Origin: a virus
DNA: 64,000 bases
IMG/VR virus record: IMGVR_UViG_3300041964_000099
Span: 57,303 to 121,302 of that record
Direction: 5' to 3' (one strand)
Shown: one piece after another, positions 45,201-53,189 of the stretch
Numbering within the stretch: position 1 is the first letter of the stretch
How the letters are laid out: each line of letters opens with the position of its first letter
The notes under the pieces: model-generated
The model's input: only the letters and a program-made list of their open reading frames with translations
What the model was told of the DNA's origin: nothing
The model's database searches: none
Made by a program: the position numbers and the translations under genes

Positions 45201-46650
45201 CGCTGCCAACTTCGATCGCCTTGGCCTGGTCGATCGCCATCTCTGCTGACTTGTCAAATCCGGCGCGATAGCGGGCACGGGTCGCCAGATAAGTTGCGGC
45301 AGGCACTCCAATGGCTGTGGCAGTCGCGATCGCTGCTTTTTTGGCGACAGGCGAGATTTTGGCATTCTCTTTGGCCTTGGACTCAGGAATAGAAGGCGCG
45401 GGCAGGGAGAGTTGCTTTCCTTTCACCTGTGTCGCCACACCCACGCCAGCCGCTAAAACTCCCCCAGCGATCGCTGTTGTAGCAAGCTTGCTGACAAGTC
45501 CTTTTGAGGCAACTGAGCCTAATCCGATCTGGCATTCTTTGTCTTCAGCGATGTAGCCGTTTCCGCATTTTTTGTCCTGCCGCACCGAGTCTTGCTTTGA
45601 CGATGACTGCTTAGCCTCACCCGATTTGCGATCAAAAAACTCTTTCAGCCTATCCACGGTTTCCGTATTCGTCCGTCGTTCCACCTCACCTGTTGGCATG
45701 AACGATCGGATGCGCGGGTTATAAGTCATTTTTGCTTTTTCGGAGACAAAGTAGCTCATGTGGTTGTCCACCGAGTTCACTTGCACCTGATTTTTAGTCC
45801 TAAATCCTGGCAGAGTCAAAACTGGATCGCTGTCAGAGATAAAATGCGCCGACTTCTCAGGCATGGGGACTAATCCGTAATGAGGGCTTCCCATGTTGGC
45901 AACCCGCACGTCTTTGACTCCCATGCGCTTCAAAAGCTCTGCGGCTTCGTTTGTCACCATGCCTCCCGCAGAGTAGCCAACCAAGTTGATTGGTTTTCCG
46001 GTTTTCTTGTGGTAGGCATAGGCTCTGGCTGCCATCCGAATCGCAACTTGGTTTTTGCCTTTACCAACCACCGTGTCCAGCATGGTTTTTAGGCGAGCCT
46101 GAGTAACATCATCAGTGGGTGGCCCGTCCTTGGATTCAACGTCAAACTCTGGATTTTCAACGCCAACCACATGATGATTTTTGAACGATCGAGCCATCTG
46201 ACCCGCAAAGTAATCCCCGGCTGTACCTCCAGTGCCGCCAAATCCGTTAGAGACAAAAGTGACCTGCTCGGCCTCCTTTTTTAGGGAAATCCCCTTGTAT
46301 CCGTTCGACTCACCCAACGGCGAAACTCGCAGCCCCCCTTTCACCTCGTCGGGAACTTCAAACTGCTCGGACTCTTTCAGAGCTTCTTCGACACTGCGAT
46401 CTAAATTCTTTCGATAGCGAACAACCGTAGCCCTATAAGCTGCGGCTGGCACTCCAAGCACTGCGGCTCCTGCGGCCAGCGTCTTCGGATCTACCCCCGC
46501 AATTGATTTTGTAACCGCAGTTTTAGCCGCCTCGATATTGCTTTCTGGCTTAGAAGGCTTGGCTGCGTTCGCGCCAACCGCAGCGATACCCGCTCCGATC
46601 GCCGCAGCTCCCGCAACGCCCGCAACTCCCGTTAAGCCTGCCGCCGTCAT
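42238..46650 (-). CDS. Giant modular protein: two alpha/beta hydrolases, J domain, trafficking-like modules
   Basis: 1470 residues. Two lipase/PGAP1-like alpha/beta-hydrolase domains keep the nucleophile: [10 protein letters not shown] (about residue 222) and [10 protein letters not shown] (about 596). A Cys pair [13 protein letters not shown] lies between them. Near 965-1030 is a DnaJ domain with the HPD motif ([12 protein letters not shown]). The module [19 protein letters not shown] occurs twice (about 760 and 1060), each followed by a Gly/Ala-rich hydrophobic stretch, and [16 protein letters not shown] once (about 1290). An in-frame 120-bp tandem duplication adds 40 residues. Its position among head genes suggests a virion or head-associated effector; that is inference. 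Confidence 0.7.
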   Translation of the reverse strand: MTAAGLTGVAGVAGAAAIGAGIAAVGANAAKPSKPESNIEAAKTAVTKSIAGVDPKTLAAGAAVLGVPAAAYRATVVRYRKNLDRSVEEALKESEQFEVPDEVKGGLRVSPLGESNGYKGISLKKEAEQVTFVSNGFGGTGGTAGDYFAGQMARSFKNHHVVGVENPEFDVESKDGPPTDDVTQARLKTMLDTVVGKGKNQVAIRMAARAYAYHKKTGKPINLVGYSAGGMVTNEAAELLKRMGVKDVRVANMGSPHYGLVPMPEKSAHFISDSDPVLTLPGFRTKNQVQVNSVDNHMSYFVSEKAKMTYNPRIRSFMPTGEVERRTNTETVDRLKEFFDRKSGEAKQSSSKQDSVRQDKKCGNGYIAEDKECQIGLGSVASKGLVSKLATTAIAGGVLAAGVGVATQVKGKQLSLPAPSIPESKAKENAKISPVAKKAAIATATAIGVPAATYLATRARYRAGFDKSAEMAIDQAKAIEVGSVKARQQTIVFGAGGMAYEEAPQVISGERIATSARLAFSEDKGKDFKTVAVSNAAVNIPAGRKRGNSVDRALDVVGVHYRSISKGRNPAAVQMAANVIAYGDKNPDRKLVMMGHSMGGMIVHEAEEILRRARPEFKDRLHSFSFGTPWGGLTEPFGNSHTIGSPIDTATAKLPTRNLQSFEGVKDHTQNNYFRDPEVQEFVKSQIYGKARTPGDRKDAAATSSRPTRQNNYFGDPEVQEFVKPQIYGKACTPGDRKDAAATSSRPTRPGYTWVEDDGVENGGYWRRKPKASAVAASVAENLASAALVGGIVAGSMAGGAVAARNLNLEAGHFTVLPDLIQERPEQNAGLKAAKGVTAATGIAFGAAAAAQGVATHREHARKQAQSQQQAAQWREWENEHNRQRQERAAENTAERAANQARNEAWRQRQQQYQEEDAKRWAEQSRRWKDTARQWAEEDRQSQARQQQQSQSRSRPSTPASTESWNDVLQVEKTASTAEIKRAYRKAAKAYHPDVNPNDPAAAEKFRRATEAYERAMEGRDRKDAADWMNVVLHEIRRDAANAATSRPTRPGYTWVEDDGVENGGYWRRKPKARAVAARIAGKVASAALVGGAIAAGGALAAHKAKEAFEESTQETEASSKRIARSAAAAAVVGGGAIGLGGVALGAKLQSTRQSQAKSEPKPAAAVATAAAPRPTEPTTPTEPTTPTEPTSTAAKPETASNPPAAEQPDRTALTSELEALQKLEADRAKTRKRPPSRPTKAMQRITELEEQLKNLKTDRSDAYWLALNQSRQDVATGMQRRGLVRKEITNRQGERQTVWKKPVEQARKLARSAQQEMRSVIQTGKGREIDIKPQIEEAVVMAAGAAPGWMAPIASGAARVAMRSWRVSYDDVVKSGADGLFSGIKSMSAADREQLIRDGLVEVAAGAVGTAAGTAASGHVPGAVSPKMFGAEVNVAGVAAGASSGMTTAKVVDPIAHRVARQVVSRRSP
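43442..43517 (-). repeat. Near-identical coding repeat, module copy (proximal)
   Basis: 76 bp encoding the [19 protein letters not shown] module, with two differences from the copy at 44345-44420. Similarity continues into the flanking hydrophobic-segment code. This is a recent intragenic duplication. Confidence 0.85.
44345..44420 (-). repeat. Near-identical coding repeat, module copy (distal)
   Basis: Partner of the copy 903 bp to the left; the flanking Ala/Gly-rich segment is also duplicated (about 138 bp in all). Directly abuts the 120-bp tandem duplication. Confidence 0.85.
44403..44642 (-). repeat. 120-bp in-frame tandem duplication
   Basis: Two 120-bp units (breakpoint at 44522/44523) differ at four positions by inspection. 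Each encodes 40 residues ([20 protein letters not shown] and onward). The high identity shows a recent event or active homogenisation; the number of copies may vary between isolates. Confidence 0.9.
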
Positions 46651-46779
46651 TCTCCACCGGCGCGAGCAGCCTTCGCCTGTTTAATCGCTCGCACTACCGT
46701 TTCAGCTTGGTGTGCAGCCAGTGGGGAAAGCTTCTCATGGCACATATCCCCGCGCTGAATGCAGCGCCCTTTGCAGGGC
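46647..46779 (-). CDS. Frame-shifted Cys-rich C-terminus of the upstream gene
   Basis: An open stretch without a start codon of its own. Skipping one base at the upstream TAA (AGG-T-AAG) continues the previous protein as [20 protein letters not shown] and a basic helix to a TGA that overlaps the ATG of the giant gene (ATGA). The four Cys (with the Cys of NCGQR) keep exactly the spacing of the module in the gene at 28795. The overlap with the next start shows this frame was selected. Confidence 0.6.
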
Positions 46780-47172
46780 TTACCTTTGCCCGCAGTTGAA
46801 TGCCTTTAGAAGCCCGCGATCGAGCCGCAAGCTGTCATCGTTATTTCGCAGCCTGCCAGTATCAGCATAAAACCCCATCAGAAATGAGTCGCTGCGCGTG
46901 CCAGAAGCCGCCTCACTTTCGTTGTACTGGATGCCGCCATTCTGAATCGTGTAATCGTAAAGCTGATGCTCCTGGTGGAACTTGCCAACGATCGCATCTT
47001 TGTCATTGAGGTCAAACGTCAATACTTTGCTGATGCCGCTGGTAAAAACTGTCTCAATAATCTGCTTCAGCGTTGTTCCAATGCGGCTCATCATTCCCGC
47101 ATCAGGACGCTGCCCAGGCCCAGCAGGATTAGGATTATTGGGTTTGGCTGGTGGGGGTGCAGCGGCGATCAT
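46780..47172 (-). CDS. Virion-region protein, apparently ended early by a frameshift
   Basis: 130 residues as read, ending in FNCGQR then TAA. A Pro-rich leader (APPPAKPNNPNPAGPG), then a globular domain (IIETVFTSGISKVLTFDLND and a Tyr-rich IQNGGIQYNESEAAS segment). The end lies just before a Cys-rich extension in the next frame that would complete the conserved four-Cys module. It overlaps the Mu G-like gene by four bases. Function unknown. Confidence 0.65.
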   Translation of the reverse strand: MIAAAPPPAKPNNPNPAGPGQRPDAGMMSRIGTTLKQIIETVFTSGISKVLTFDLNDKDAIVGKFHQEHQLYDYTIQNGGIQYNESEAASGTRSDSFLMGFYADTGRLRNNDDSLRLDRGLLKAFNCGQR

Positions 47173-47600
47173 AGTAAAGCTTCCTCGATATGGTCTTGCA
47201 AAATGTTCAAAGTTTCAGTGCGCAAGGCTGTGCCAACCCCTAGAAAAATGCGATCGCGCATCAGTTTGCGAGCGTACTTAGCGTTCGTTCCGATCACAAC
47301 GCGATCGTCGCTGGCCTGATAGGTAATGCTGGCTCGCAAGCGGCCTGTGGATTGCAGAATTTTTAAGATGCGGCTGTTTTCGGTTTTCCACTCCAGCGTC
47401 TTTGCAGAAAGTGGTTTCCAGGCGATGCCATTAGGGTCTTGCTCGCGTTCAAAACCTTGATCTGTAATCAGCAGCGCCGCTTCGCCAATATCCAGCATTG
47501 CAGGCCGCAGGTTTTGTACCTGAGCCTGCAACTGACTCAACAGCGATCTCACCTCAACATCGTGATAGGTGATAGAAAAAGTTTGGTCAGAGACTGCCAT
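47169..47600 (-). CDS. Mu gpG-like virion morphogenesis protein
   Basis: 143 residues. FEREQDPNGIAWKPLSAKTL, then ILKILQSTGRLRASITYQAS and RVVIGTNAKYARKL is the classic pattern of the phage virion morphogenesis family (Mu gpG, PF05069), involved in tail completion or head-tail joining. Full length; overlaps the following gene by four bases. It sits directly downstream of the small module protein and the Mu F-like gene, as in Mu-type head operons. Confidence 0.88.
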   Translation of the reverse strand: MAVSDQTFSITYHDVEVRSLLSQLQAQVQNLRPAMLDIGEAALLITDQGFEREQDPNGIAWKPLSAKTLEWKTENSRILKILQSTGRLRASITYQASDDRVVIGTNAKYARKLMRDRIFLGVGTALRTETLNILQDHIEEALL

Positions 47601-47602
47601 TT

Positions 47603-48010
47603 TTAGCGCTTAGGTTTGTATCCGTAAGCCTCTCGCGCCTCCTGAATTACCTCTCTCTCCTGGGGTGAAAGTTTGTCCTCGCCGCCGACTTCTGCAATCC
47701 GCTCATCGATCGCCTGAAGCGTCTCTTGGCGGTACTTGCCTGCCCTGTGAGCCAGCACACCCAGCGCCGCAGCACCGGCGACATTAGAGGCTACAGTCAG
47801 GCCGCCAATTCCTGCCAACACATTTTTGGCAATGCGCCCTGCACGGCCTTTACTACGGCGGCAATATCCACCGTTTTCTGCCCGTCGATCGTTCACCCAA
47901 GTGAACCCCGCGCCGCACGATCCGCCTTGGTCAGCTCGCCGCACGCTGAGAAAGCCCTCTACATAAGCTGGGGATTGTCCAGCTAAAAAATTCCGTTCTG
48001 CCTTATCCAT
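47603..48010 (-). CDS. Small module protein with membrane-like segment
   Basis: 135 residues. A short leader (MDKAERNFLAGQSPAYVEGF) precedes CGAGFTWVNDRRAENGGYC (about residues 30-50), a Cys-containing variant of the Trp/Tyr module shared with the giant gene. The hydrophobic stretch NVLAGIGGLTVASNVAGAAA and an acidic helix follow. The same order of module then Gly/Ala-rich hydrophobic segment recurs elsewhere, so this is the minimal form of that architecture. Function unknown. Confidence 0.65.
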   Translation of the reverse strand: MDKAERNFLAGQSPAYVEGFLSVRRADQGGSCGAGFTWVNDRRAENGGYCRRSKGRAGRIAKNVLAGIGGLTVASNVAGAAALGVLAHRAGKYRQETLQAIDERIAEVGGEDKLSPQEREVIQEAREAYGYKPKR

Positions 48011-48033
48011 GACTTAATTTAGAGATTGTCCCT

Positions 48034-48047
48034 TTTAGCATTCCCAT
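48034..48047 (+). promoter_or_regulatory. TTTAGCATTCCCAT motif
   Basis: One of four similar motifs (31796, 49083, 53043) located in divergent regions where a rightward gene starts inside the leftward virion operon. Here it lies about 40 bp before the rightward start. A regulatory role is suggested only by its repetition. Confidence 0.45.
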
Positions 48048-48088
48048 GCCCTATTGCACGGGCACAAAAACCCCAGTCTTCAACCCCT

Positions 48089-48340
48089 ATGCTCTCGCCT
48101 CAAAATAATGAACAAACAGATCAGCAACCTGTCTGGATTGAAGGAAACTCTGCTGATGCAATGGAGAAGCTTCTCGAAATGCTGGGTATTCCGATCGAAG
48201 ATGCAGAATTTGACAATCAAAAAGAAAGAAATGAACGTCAATGGGTAATGATTACCGGAAAATCAGCCGCAATCATTCGCGAAGCAATGGTTGAAGTCTC
48301 TCAAAAAATGGCAGCGTCAGAGCAGCCCCCGACTGCCTAA
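48089..48340 (+). CDS. Small hypothetical protein
   Basis: 83 residues from the ATG after CAACCCCT; a longer frame upstream would start inside the intergenic region. An acidic helix (DAMEKLLEMLGIPIEDAEFD) and a second (SAAIIREAMVEVSQKMAA) with strand VMITG between. It converges on and slightly overlaps the 3' end of the Mu F-like gene. Unknown. Confidence 0.55.
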   Translation: MLSPQNNEQTDQQPVWIEGNSADAMEKLLEMLGIPIEDAEFDNQKERNERQWVMITGKSAAIIREAMVEVSQKMAASEQPPTA

Positions 48341-49057
48341 ATCTTGCTCAACTTGCGATCGCAAGCTAGGAGATAGCCGCTCAATTCCTTGGTTCAAAAC
48401 AGCTTGCTGCTCAGCCTTTGGCGTTGTTCCGGCTGCGCGTCGAAATCCTGGCCCTGCAATCGTTAAAGGATCAGGTGGTGTCCCAACTTGCAGCCCCATT
48501 TCTTTTAGATTCCGCTCTTTCAATGAGTGGGCGCGGCATTTGCAGCCGTAATCACACATTGGATAGGCAACCAGCCAAAACGGATCATCAACTCGAAACA
48601 CTTGGCGATGTAGAGCCAGATGATTCGGGCGCGGTGAGGGCGAGTCACCATGCGACCACTGAAGATAAGGCCGCAGCCGCTGCACATCGGGATCTCGCTG
48701 CTGTGAGAATCGGCCAGCGCTCAGGGCGCGACGAACAGGCGTCTCAAAAATGACGCGCATTCGCCAATCCGCAGGCCCAGCCGGAAGCGGGTCAGGATGC
48801 CAGCCACGGCGAGCTACGAGGCGATCGAACTGTTCAATGAATGTCTCAAATGAGTTGCCTTCAGACAGGGATTGATCAATTAAAAAGCGCATTGACTCCA
48901 GCAAATCGGCGCGAGTTAATCCCGCGATCGTATAGGCCAAGTCATGCTGCTCAGCCTCAAGCTGCTCCCAAGACTCGGTAGGAAGGTTTACTTTTGAGCG
49001 GAAATACTCGATCGCCTCACGGGGCGGGAGGTTGAGATATTCAGGAATGCGTGACAT
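48317..49057 (-). CDS. Mu gpF-like head morphogenesis protein
   Basis: 246 residues. [20 protein letters not shown], then [20 protein letters not shown], then [20 protein letters not shown] is the diagnostic core of the Mu F / SPP1 gp7 family (PF04233), a minor capsid protein that enters the prohead. The DxxxRPxHxxxxxxxF and CxCR elements are present. It is the first leftward gene after the divergent sigma factor region. Confidence 0.93.
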   Translation of the reverse strand: MSRIPEYLNLPPREAIEYFRSKVNLPTESWEQLEAEQHDLAYTIAGLTRADLLESMRFLIDQSLSEGNSFETFIEQFDRLVARRGWHPDPLPAGPADWRMRVIFETPVRRALSAGRFSQQRDPDVQRLRPYLQWSHGDSPSPRPNHLALHRQVFRVDDPFWLVAYPMCDYGCKCRAHSLKERNLKEMGLQVGTPPDPLTIAGPGFRRAAGTTPKAEQQAVLNQGIERLSPSLRSQVEQDLGSRGLL

Positions 49058-49082
49058 AAAAGCTGGAAATGCCTATTATTTC

Positions 49083-49097
49083 GTTAGCATTCCCGAT
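49083..49097 (+). promoter_or_regulatory. GTTAGCATTCCCGAT motif
   Basis: Copy of the recurrent TTAGCATTCCCGAT motif between the divergent Mu F-like and sigma genes, about 10 bp before the sigma start. Only about 50 bp separate the two starts, so promoters and operator must overlap here. Confidence 0.45.
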
Positions 49098-49106
49098 TGT
49101 GACCGT

Positions 49107-49988
49107 ATGACAAAACTCCCTGATGGTGTTGGCATTTTTCTCAAAGGGTTGCAGCGTACTCCTCTACTGACCCCGGTTCAAGAAATTGAGCTGGGTAAAG
49201 CCATTCAAGCAGGGCTAGCTGCCGAAAAAATACACAAACCAACACCTGAAGAAACCAAGATTATTCTTGCAGGCCATCGTGCAAAAAAGCATCTGATTAA
49301 AGCGAATCTGCGCTTGGTATTCAGCATTGCCAAAAAGCCGAAGTACAACGGTCGCGGACTGGAACTGATGGAGCTAATTCAAGAAGGCACTCTGGGCCTC
49401 GATCGAGCTGTCGAGAAGTTTGACCCGACTAAAGGCTATCGCTTTACCACCTATGCGTTCTGGTGGATTCGCCAAGCAATTACCAGGGCGCTTAGTATGC
49501 AGTCACGCACGATTCGCATTCCAACTCACGTTTTGGAAGGATTGAGTAAAGCCCGAACCTTTACGGCTGATTATGTCAAGGAAACAGGGCAAATACCGAC
49601 GATGGAGCAGCTTGCAGAAGTGGCTGATATGTCAGTTGAAAATCTGCGAAACTACAACAAAATTGCCCAGCCGATCACTAGCCTCGATCAAAAAGTTGCT
49701 GATGATTCAAACGCAACGCTGATAGATTTCATTGCGGATGAAAGCAGCGTGCCGCAGCTTGGCTTGGGATTAGACGTTAATCACTATCTCAAAGACTTGA
49801 CGCCGCGAGAATGCAGAGTCTTAGAGCTAACCTATGGCCTCAACGGTTGTGATGCGATTCCCTCACTGAAAATCGCTGAGACTTTAGAAATTACGCGAGA
49901 GCGAGTGCGGCAGCTTCGCACGAAGGCACTGCGGAAGCTAAGAATGAAGATGAATGTTCGCCATCAGCAAGTTAGTTTGGTGAGCTAA
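49107..49988 (+). CDS. RpoD-family group-2-type sigma factor
   Basis: 293 residues from the ATG of [11 protein letters not shown]; the longer frame reads through the divergent region. Region 1.2 ([20 protein letters not shown]), regions 2.1-2.4 ([14 protein letters not shown].., [40 protein letters not shown]), region 3 ([19 protein letters not shown]) and region 4 ([36 protein letters not shown]) are all present. It resembles cyanobacterial group-2 sigma factors in region 1.2 and lacks region 1.1. A complete host-like sigma on a phage would redirect host RNA polymerase. It lies between the head and tail-tube genes. Confidence 0.92.
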   Translation: MTKLPDGVGIFLKGLQRTPLLTPVQEIELGKAIQAGLAAEKIHKPTPEETKIILAGHRAKKHLIKANLRLVFSIAKKPKYNGRGLELMELIQEGTLGLDRAVEKFDPTKGYRFTTYAFWWIRQAITRALSMQSRTIRIPTHVLEGLSKARTFTADYVKETGQIPTMEQLAEVADMSVENLRNYNKIAQPITSLDQKVADDSNATLIDFIADESSVPQLGLGLDVNHYLKDLTPRECRVLELTYGLNGCDAIPSLKIAETLEITRERVRQLRTKALRKLRMKMNVRHQQVSLVS

Positions 49989-50458
49989 GGTTTTCCAAAC
50001 CCTTTGCCAGCCCCTTTGGGCGATCGCTGAATGACCAATCCAGTTTGGGCAAGATGCTGCTCGATCGATTTTCCATCAGGGCCAGCAAAAAACAGTTGTT
50101 TGTCTTTGGGGTGCGAAATATGATTGTGCGTTTCATATCCCCAGAAGGAAACATCTCGAAACTGCTGCATGATGCTTCGAGCGATCGGGAAGATATGCAG
50201 TGTTTGCGGTGTAATTCCACGCTCACTATCAAGATAAGGGGCGCAACACATCTTCACAATGTCAAGATTGCTCACCATGTCAACGGGTTCTTGAAACTGA
50301 TGGAGATAAAGAACCAATCCGAACAAGTCAGGACGTGAAGCATAGCCGAAATCGAACAAAATCGGCTCTTGATTGAACTGCAAACGGTTTAGATTTGTTT
50401 CGGTGAACCCAAAGCCGTAAAGCGTTCCTTCTAGCATCTCACCTAAAAATTTAATCAT
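49985..50458 (-). CDS. Hypothetical protein ending in GKGFGKP
   Basis: 157 residues. [36 protein letters not shown] and [19 protein letters not shown] suggest a compact enzyme-like or structural fold without a motif I can name. Its C-terminus ([11 protein letters not shown]) carries the GKGFG tail seen in two other genes of the window. It converges on the sigma gene, overlapping its end by four bases. Confidence 0.6.
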   Translation of the reverse strand: MIKFLGEMLEGTLYGFGFTETNLNRLQFNQEPILFDFGYASRPDLFGLVLYLHQFQEPVDMVSNLDIVKMCCAPYLDSERGITPQTLHIFPIARSIMQQFRDVSFWGYETHNHISHPKDKQLFFAGPDGKSIEQHLAQTGLVIQRSPKGAGKGFGKP

Positions 50459-50536
50459 TGCCTAAATCCGTAAAATCACAATAGATAGTAGTACAGGATT
50501 GATTTACCAAGATAGAAATCAATTACTTTGGTGCGT

Positions 50537-50863
50537 ATGCCAATGAATTTGTCATCTTTAGAAATTGAAGCCCAGCCTTTCCCCAATGATGCTTGGATGA
50601 GACTGCAACTGTTGCTTCACAACTACCCCCTAGAAAATCAGGGCGATCGTGTTGCCATCTTTTTCCCTGACAAGCCTGAGCGACCCATCTGCGGTGTGGT
50701 CTGGTTCGATCGCCGTCAATACTGGAATGCCATTGTTGAGAGTCCTAGCGCATGGCAGCAGCTAGGGATAGCGCATCTTGCCTATCAACGAGAGCAAATC
50801 CAGCAGGCGATCGCCATCGCGCTCGCGCCATTTCTGGATGAAAACGTTTTCAAGTCAGCCTGA
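50537..50863 (+). CDS. Hypothetical protein
   Basis: 108 residues from the ATG following GTGCGT; upstream GTG/TTG starts add three codons. GDRVAIFFPDKPERPICGVV, then RRQYWNAIVES and a helical end (REQIQQAIAIALAPFL) form a small alpha/beta domain. Converges with the following leftward gene. Unknown. Confidence 0.55.
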   Translation: MPMNLSSLEIEAQPFPNDAWMRLQLLLHNYPLENQGDRVAIFFPDKPERPICGVVWFDRRQYWNAIVESPSAWQQLGIAHLAYQREQIQQAIAIALAPFLDENVFKSA

Positions 50864-51535
50864 ACCCGATTCGGTTGGCACAACACCTGCACCAACAATG
50901 TCTGAGCGCTTCAGGATCATCCCCAAGCTTTCCTGGAAGATTTCGGGGTTTTCTTCTTTCCAATCGGAAAAGTCTTGAGCCAAATTCTCTTCGGTTCGAT
51001 CGACCGGATCGCGCCGCAGCTCATTCGCGTGGAACATAAAGCGGTCAAGCCGTTCAGCATCCAGTCGATCGAGTAAGGTCAGGGCATCATTAATCGTAAA
51101 GCTGACCGAAAGCATCGCCAGTAAGTCCATTTCGCCATGTCCAGACGATTGAGGCGGGTCATACTCGTCATCATTTTGCCAGTCAGGACGCGGCAACGGG
51201 TCAAAGGTATGCAGTTCACCCAGTTTGCAGGGGCGAAACTCGCCGCCCTCACGTCGAAATAGAAATACTTCCTCTAGCTGCATCAAATCCGATCGCAATG
51301 GCGTCAAATCAAACGGCTCTGAGCGATCGAGGCGAGGCAGTAAACCAATAATTGTTTGCATTAGCCGCCAGGAACCTTCATTCTGCACCAGGACGGCAGT
51401 AAGCTGGCTAGATTCTAGCCAGCGTTGATACAAGTCTTGCAGCAGCATTTCCAGCGTTTGCAGCCGCGATCGCGAAGCTGGGCCGTAAAAGGCGACATCT
51501 CCAGATAAGGTACTCAGCTTCAGCGATCGCAGCAT
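50855..51535 (-). CDS. Hypothetical protein, possible tail assembly chaperone
   Basis: 226 residues from the ATG preceded by AGGAGTTGTA; the longer frame overlaps the upstream gene. LETLEMLLQDLYQRWLESSQ-like helices precede a domain ending LSVSFTINDALTLLDRLDAE. Its C-terminus is Glu/Asp-rich. Located directly after the candidate tail-tube gene, the position of tail assembly chaperones, which is the only evidence for that role. Confidence 0.5.
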   Translation of the reverse strand: MLRSLKLSTLSGDVAFYGPASRSRLQTLEMLLQDLYQRWLESSQLTAVLVQNEGSWRLMQTIIGLLPRLDRSEPFDLTPLRSDLMQLEEVFLFRREGGEFRPCKLGELHTFDPLPRPDWQNDDEYDPPQSSGHGEMDLLAMLSVSFTINDALTLLDRLDAERLDRFMFHANELRRDPVDRTEENLAQDFSDWKEENPEIFQESLGMILKRSDIVGAGVVPTESGSG

Positions 51536-51543
51536 TACAACTC

Positions 51544-52359
51544 CTACGCAGCCGCTGCACCGATGCAGGCGCGGCGCTGGTGCTTGCCCTTGTAAATCAC
51601 TTTGTAAGGCACGCAATCACTCCCGTTATCCTGAACTCGGAAGCTAATCGACATTTCCGGCTTGGTCAAATCGATTTCGCCGTCTTCGAGCTTGACGCTG
51701 ACCGAGGGGAACTTCCATTGCAAGATGGTGCGATCGGTGAGGATCGTGATGACGTTGAGCGCGAAGCTCGAAAAGTCATCTTCCGAGAGTGTGACGGCAG
51801 TAGCCAGGTCTTGAGGCAGGTTGTAAGAAACGTACTTGCCAAGCAAGTCATCAGAGAACTTCATTGCTGCATCTGGGCCTTGTGCAAATGACATAGGCGT
51901 TGCAGGAACAAAACTGGCAAATGGTTGACGAGTCAGAGGCGTTGAAGAATCGTCATCATTGAGCAGAAAAGCTCTAGAGCCTTCCAGGTCAGGGGAAAGA
52001 TTATGACCTTCAGTGGAACTTGCAGCGCCTGCGTAGCTGTTGCGCGTTACGAGCAGGCCGTTCGCAATTAGATTGGCTTCTACGCCGGTTTGCGTCTTGA
52101 ATTCTTTGCCCAGACGCATTCCGATCGAAGTCAAATTCTTGGTTTTCCAGTCGAGCTTGACTTCTGGCTTGGCGGCCATCGGATAGGTGTCCAACACGAC
52201 TGTCTCACCCAAGTGAGACGCACCTTCGATCGTTTGGACTTCGATACCAGGGTTGAAAACTGCACCGGCTGCGGTCGGCATGACCAGCAGGCGGCCTGTC
52301 GGGGTCTCTAGTGAAGCGTTCGCGACACCTTTGATAGTGCGGTATAAATCTCTAGGCAT
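51544..52359 (-). CDS. Putative major tail protein
   Basis: 271 residues. LYRTIKGVANASLETPTGRL, then VLDTYPMAAKPEVKLDWKTK and a beta-rich C-terminal domain (VSVKLEDGEIDLTKPEMSIS) fit a tail-tube or baseplate-type protein. The conserved leader element precedes its start, as in the capsid and decoration genes, so it is likely abundant. Family not recognised. Confidence 0.5.
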   Translation of the reverse strand: MPRDLYRTIKGVANASLETPTGRLLVMPTAAGAVFNPGIEVQTIEGASHLGETVVLDTYPMAAKPEVKLDWKTKNLTSIGMRLGKEFKTQTGVEANLIANGLLVTRNSYAGAASSTEGHNLSPDLEGSRAFLLNDDDSSTPLTRQPFASFVPATPMSFAQGPDAAMKFSDDLLGKYVSYNLPQDLATAVTLSEDDFSSFALNVITILTDRTILQWKFPSVSVKLEDGEIDLTKPEMSISFRVQDNGSDCVPYKVIYKGKHQRRACIGAAAA

Positions 52360-52370
52360 GGGACTTTGGG

Positions 52371-52397
52371 GTTGTGGTAGGGATTGAAAGTGAAAGG
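52371..52397 (-). promoter_or_regulatory. Conserved leader element, copy 3
   Basis: 27 bp nearly identical (one difference) to the element at 39711-39737, in the same orientation, about 12 bp upstream of the gene start. On the minus strand it reads CTTTCAATCCCTACCACAAC and lacks a canonical AGGAG. Confidence 0.55.
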
Positions 52398-52417
52398 GTT
52401 AGGAAACTCGCTCAGCG

Positions 52418-52996
52418 TTAGGTCTGAGGAATGCGAACACGAGTCAGAAACTGATCGAGATCGACGTTGAAGGCATAAGCATTGACCAGCGTATTAGCCG
52501 AAGCAACCGCGTCATCTTTGCCATCTCCATTGGCATCTTTTGAGTCCGAGCCATCAAACCGATGGATGTCAATTTGGACTTTGAGAATGTTGCCGTTTAA
52601 GGTGTGCTTCGAGACCACCTCATAGATTGCTAAATCGTATTGAGGAGGCGTCACAGTTAGAACCGCAGCCGCATTAGTTGCTGAAGCATTGGTGTCAATC
52701 GTGGCACTGTGCGGCGTCGTGGTTAAGTCGATGCTCAAAACAGTGCCGGTGATTTCAGCAGAAGCGATCGCGTCCCGAACGCGCAATTTCGATAAGTTTG
52801 CAGCAGTAATAATGGCCGTACCGTTAGTAACTGCGGCAGTCAATGAAAACGGCGGAGCGGTGCGAGACGGATCAGTAACCCTCAATCGGGCTTGATCCAA
52901 AGCGTCATCTTCAACAGGGGGTTCGACCGTGAGCTGCACGGGCAGCGGTTCGGTCTTGGTGGCTACAGGCCGAGTACCTGTAAGGTTGATTGGCAT
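52418..52996 (-). CDS. Hypothetical virion protein
   Basis: 192 residues. A Val/Thr-rich region (PVQLTVEPPVEDDALDQARL), then GTVLSIDLTTTPHSATIDTN beta strands and a C-terminal half (SKHTLNGNILKVQIDIHRFD). The DSKDANGDGKDD stretch looks like a Ca-binding loop (DxDxDG-like). Probably a tail or neck protein by position. Confidence 0.55.
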   Translation of the reverse strand: MPINLTGTRPVATKTEPLPVQLTVEPPVEDDALDQARLRVTDPSRTAPPFSLTAAVTNGTAIITAANLSKLRVRDAIASAEITGTVLSIDLTTTPHSATIDTNASATNAAAVLTVTPPQYDLAIYEVVSKHTLNGNILKVQIDIHRFDGSDSKDANGDGKDDAVASANTLVNAYAFNVDLDQFLTRVRIPQT

Positions 52997-53042
52997 AAAA
53001 AGCCTCTAAATAGGGCAAAGGGCAATGAGCAAACATCTATTG

Positions 53043-53057
53043 CTCAGCATTCCCGAT
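53043..53057 (+). promoter_or_regulatory. CTCAGCATTCCCGAT motif
   Basis: Fourth copy of the recurrent motif; it lies just after a small hairpin (TGAGCAA / TTGCTCA at 53026-53046) in the divergent region ahead of the portal. About 130 bp separate it from the portal start. Confidence 0.45.
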
Positions 53058-53189
53058 CGCCGCTTAGGTCACACAAAAAACCGACTCCCTCCATGCACAG
53101 AAGAAGCCAGTATGCGAATTCACTCTAGTCCACCTCTGTTGTGCCCTTCTGCCTGGGCAAAATAACAGCAAGTTTTCGATGCCTTTCTT

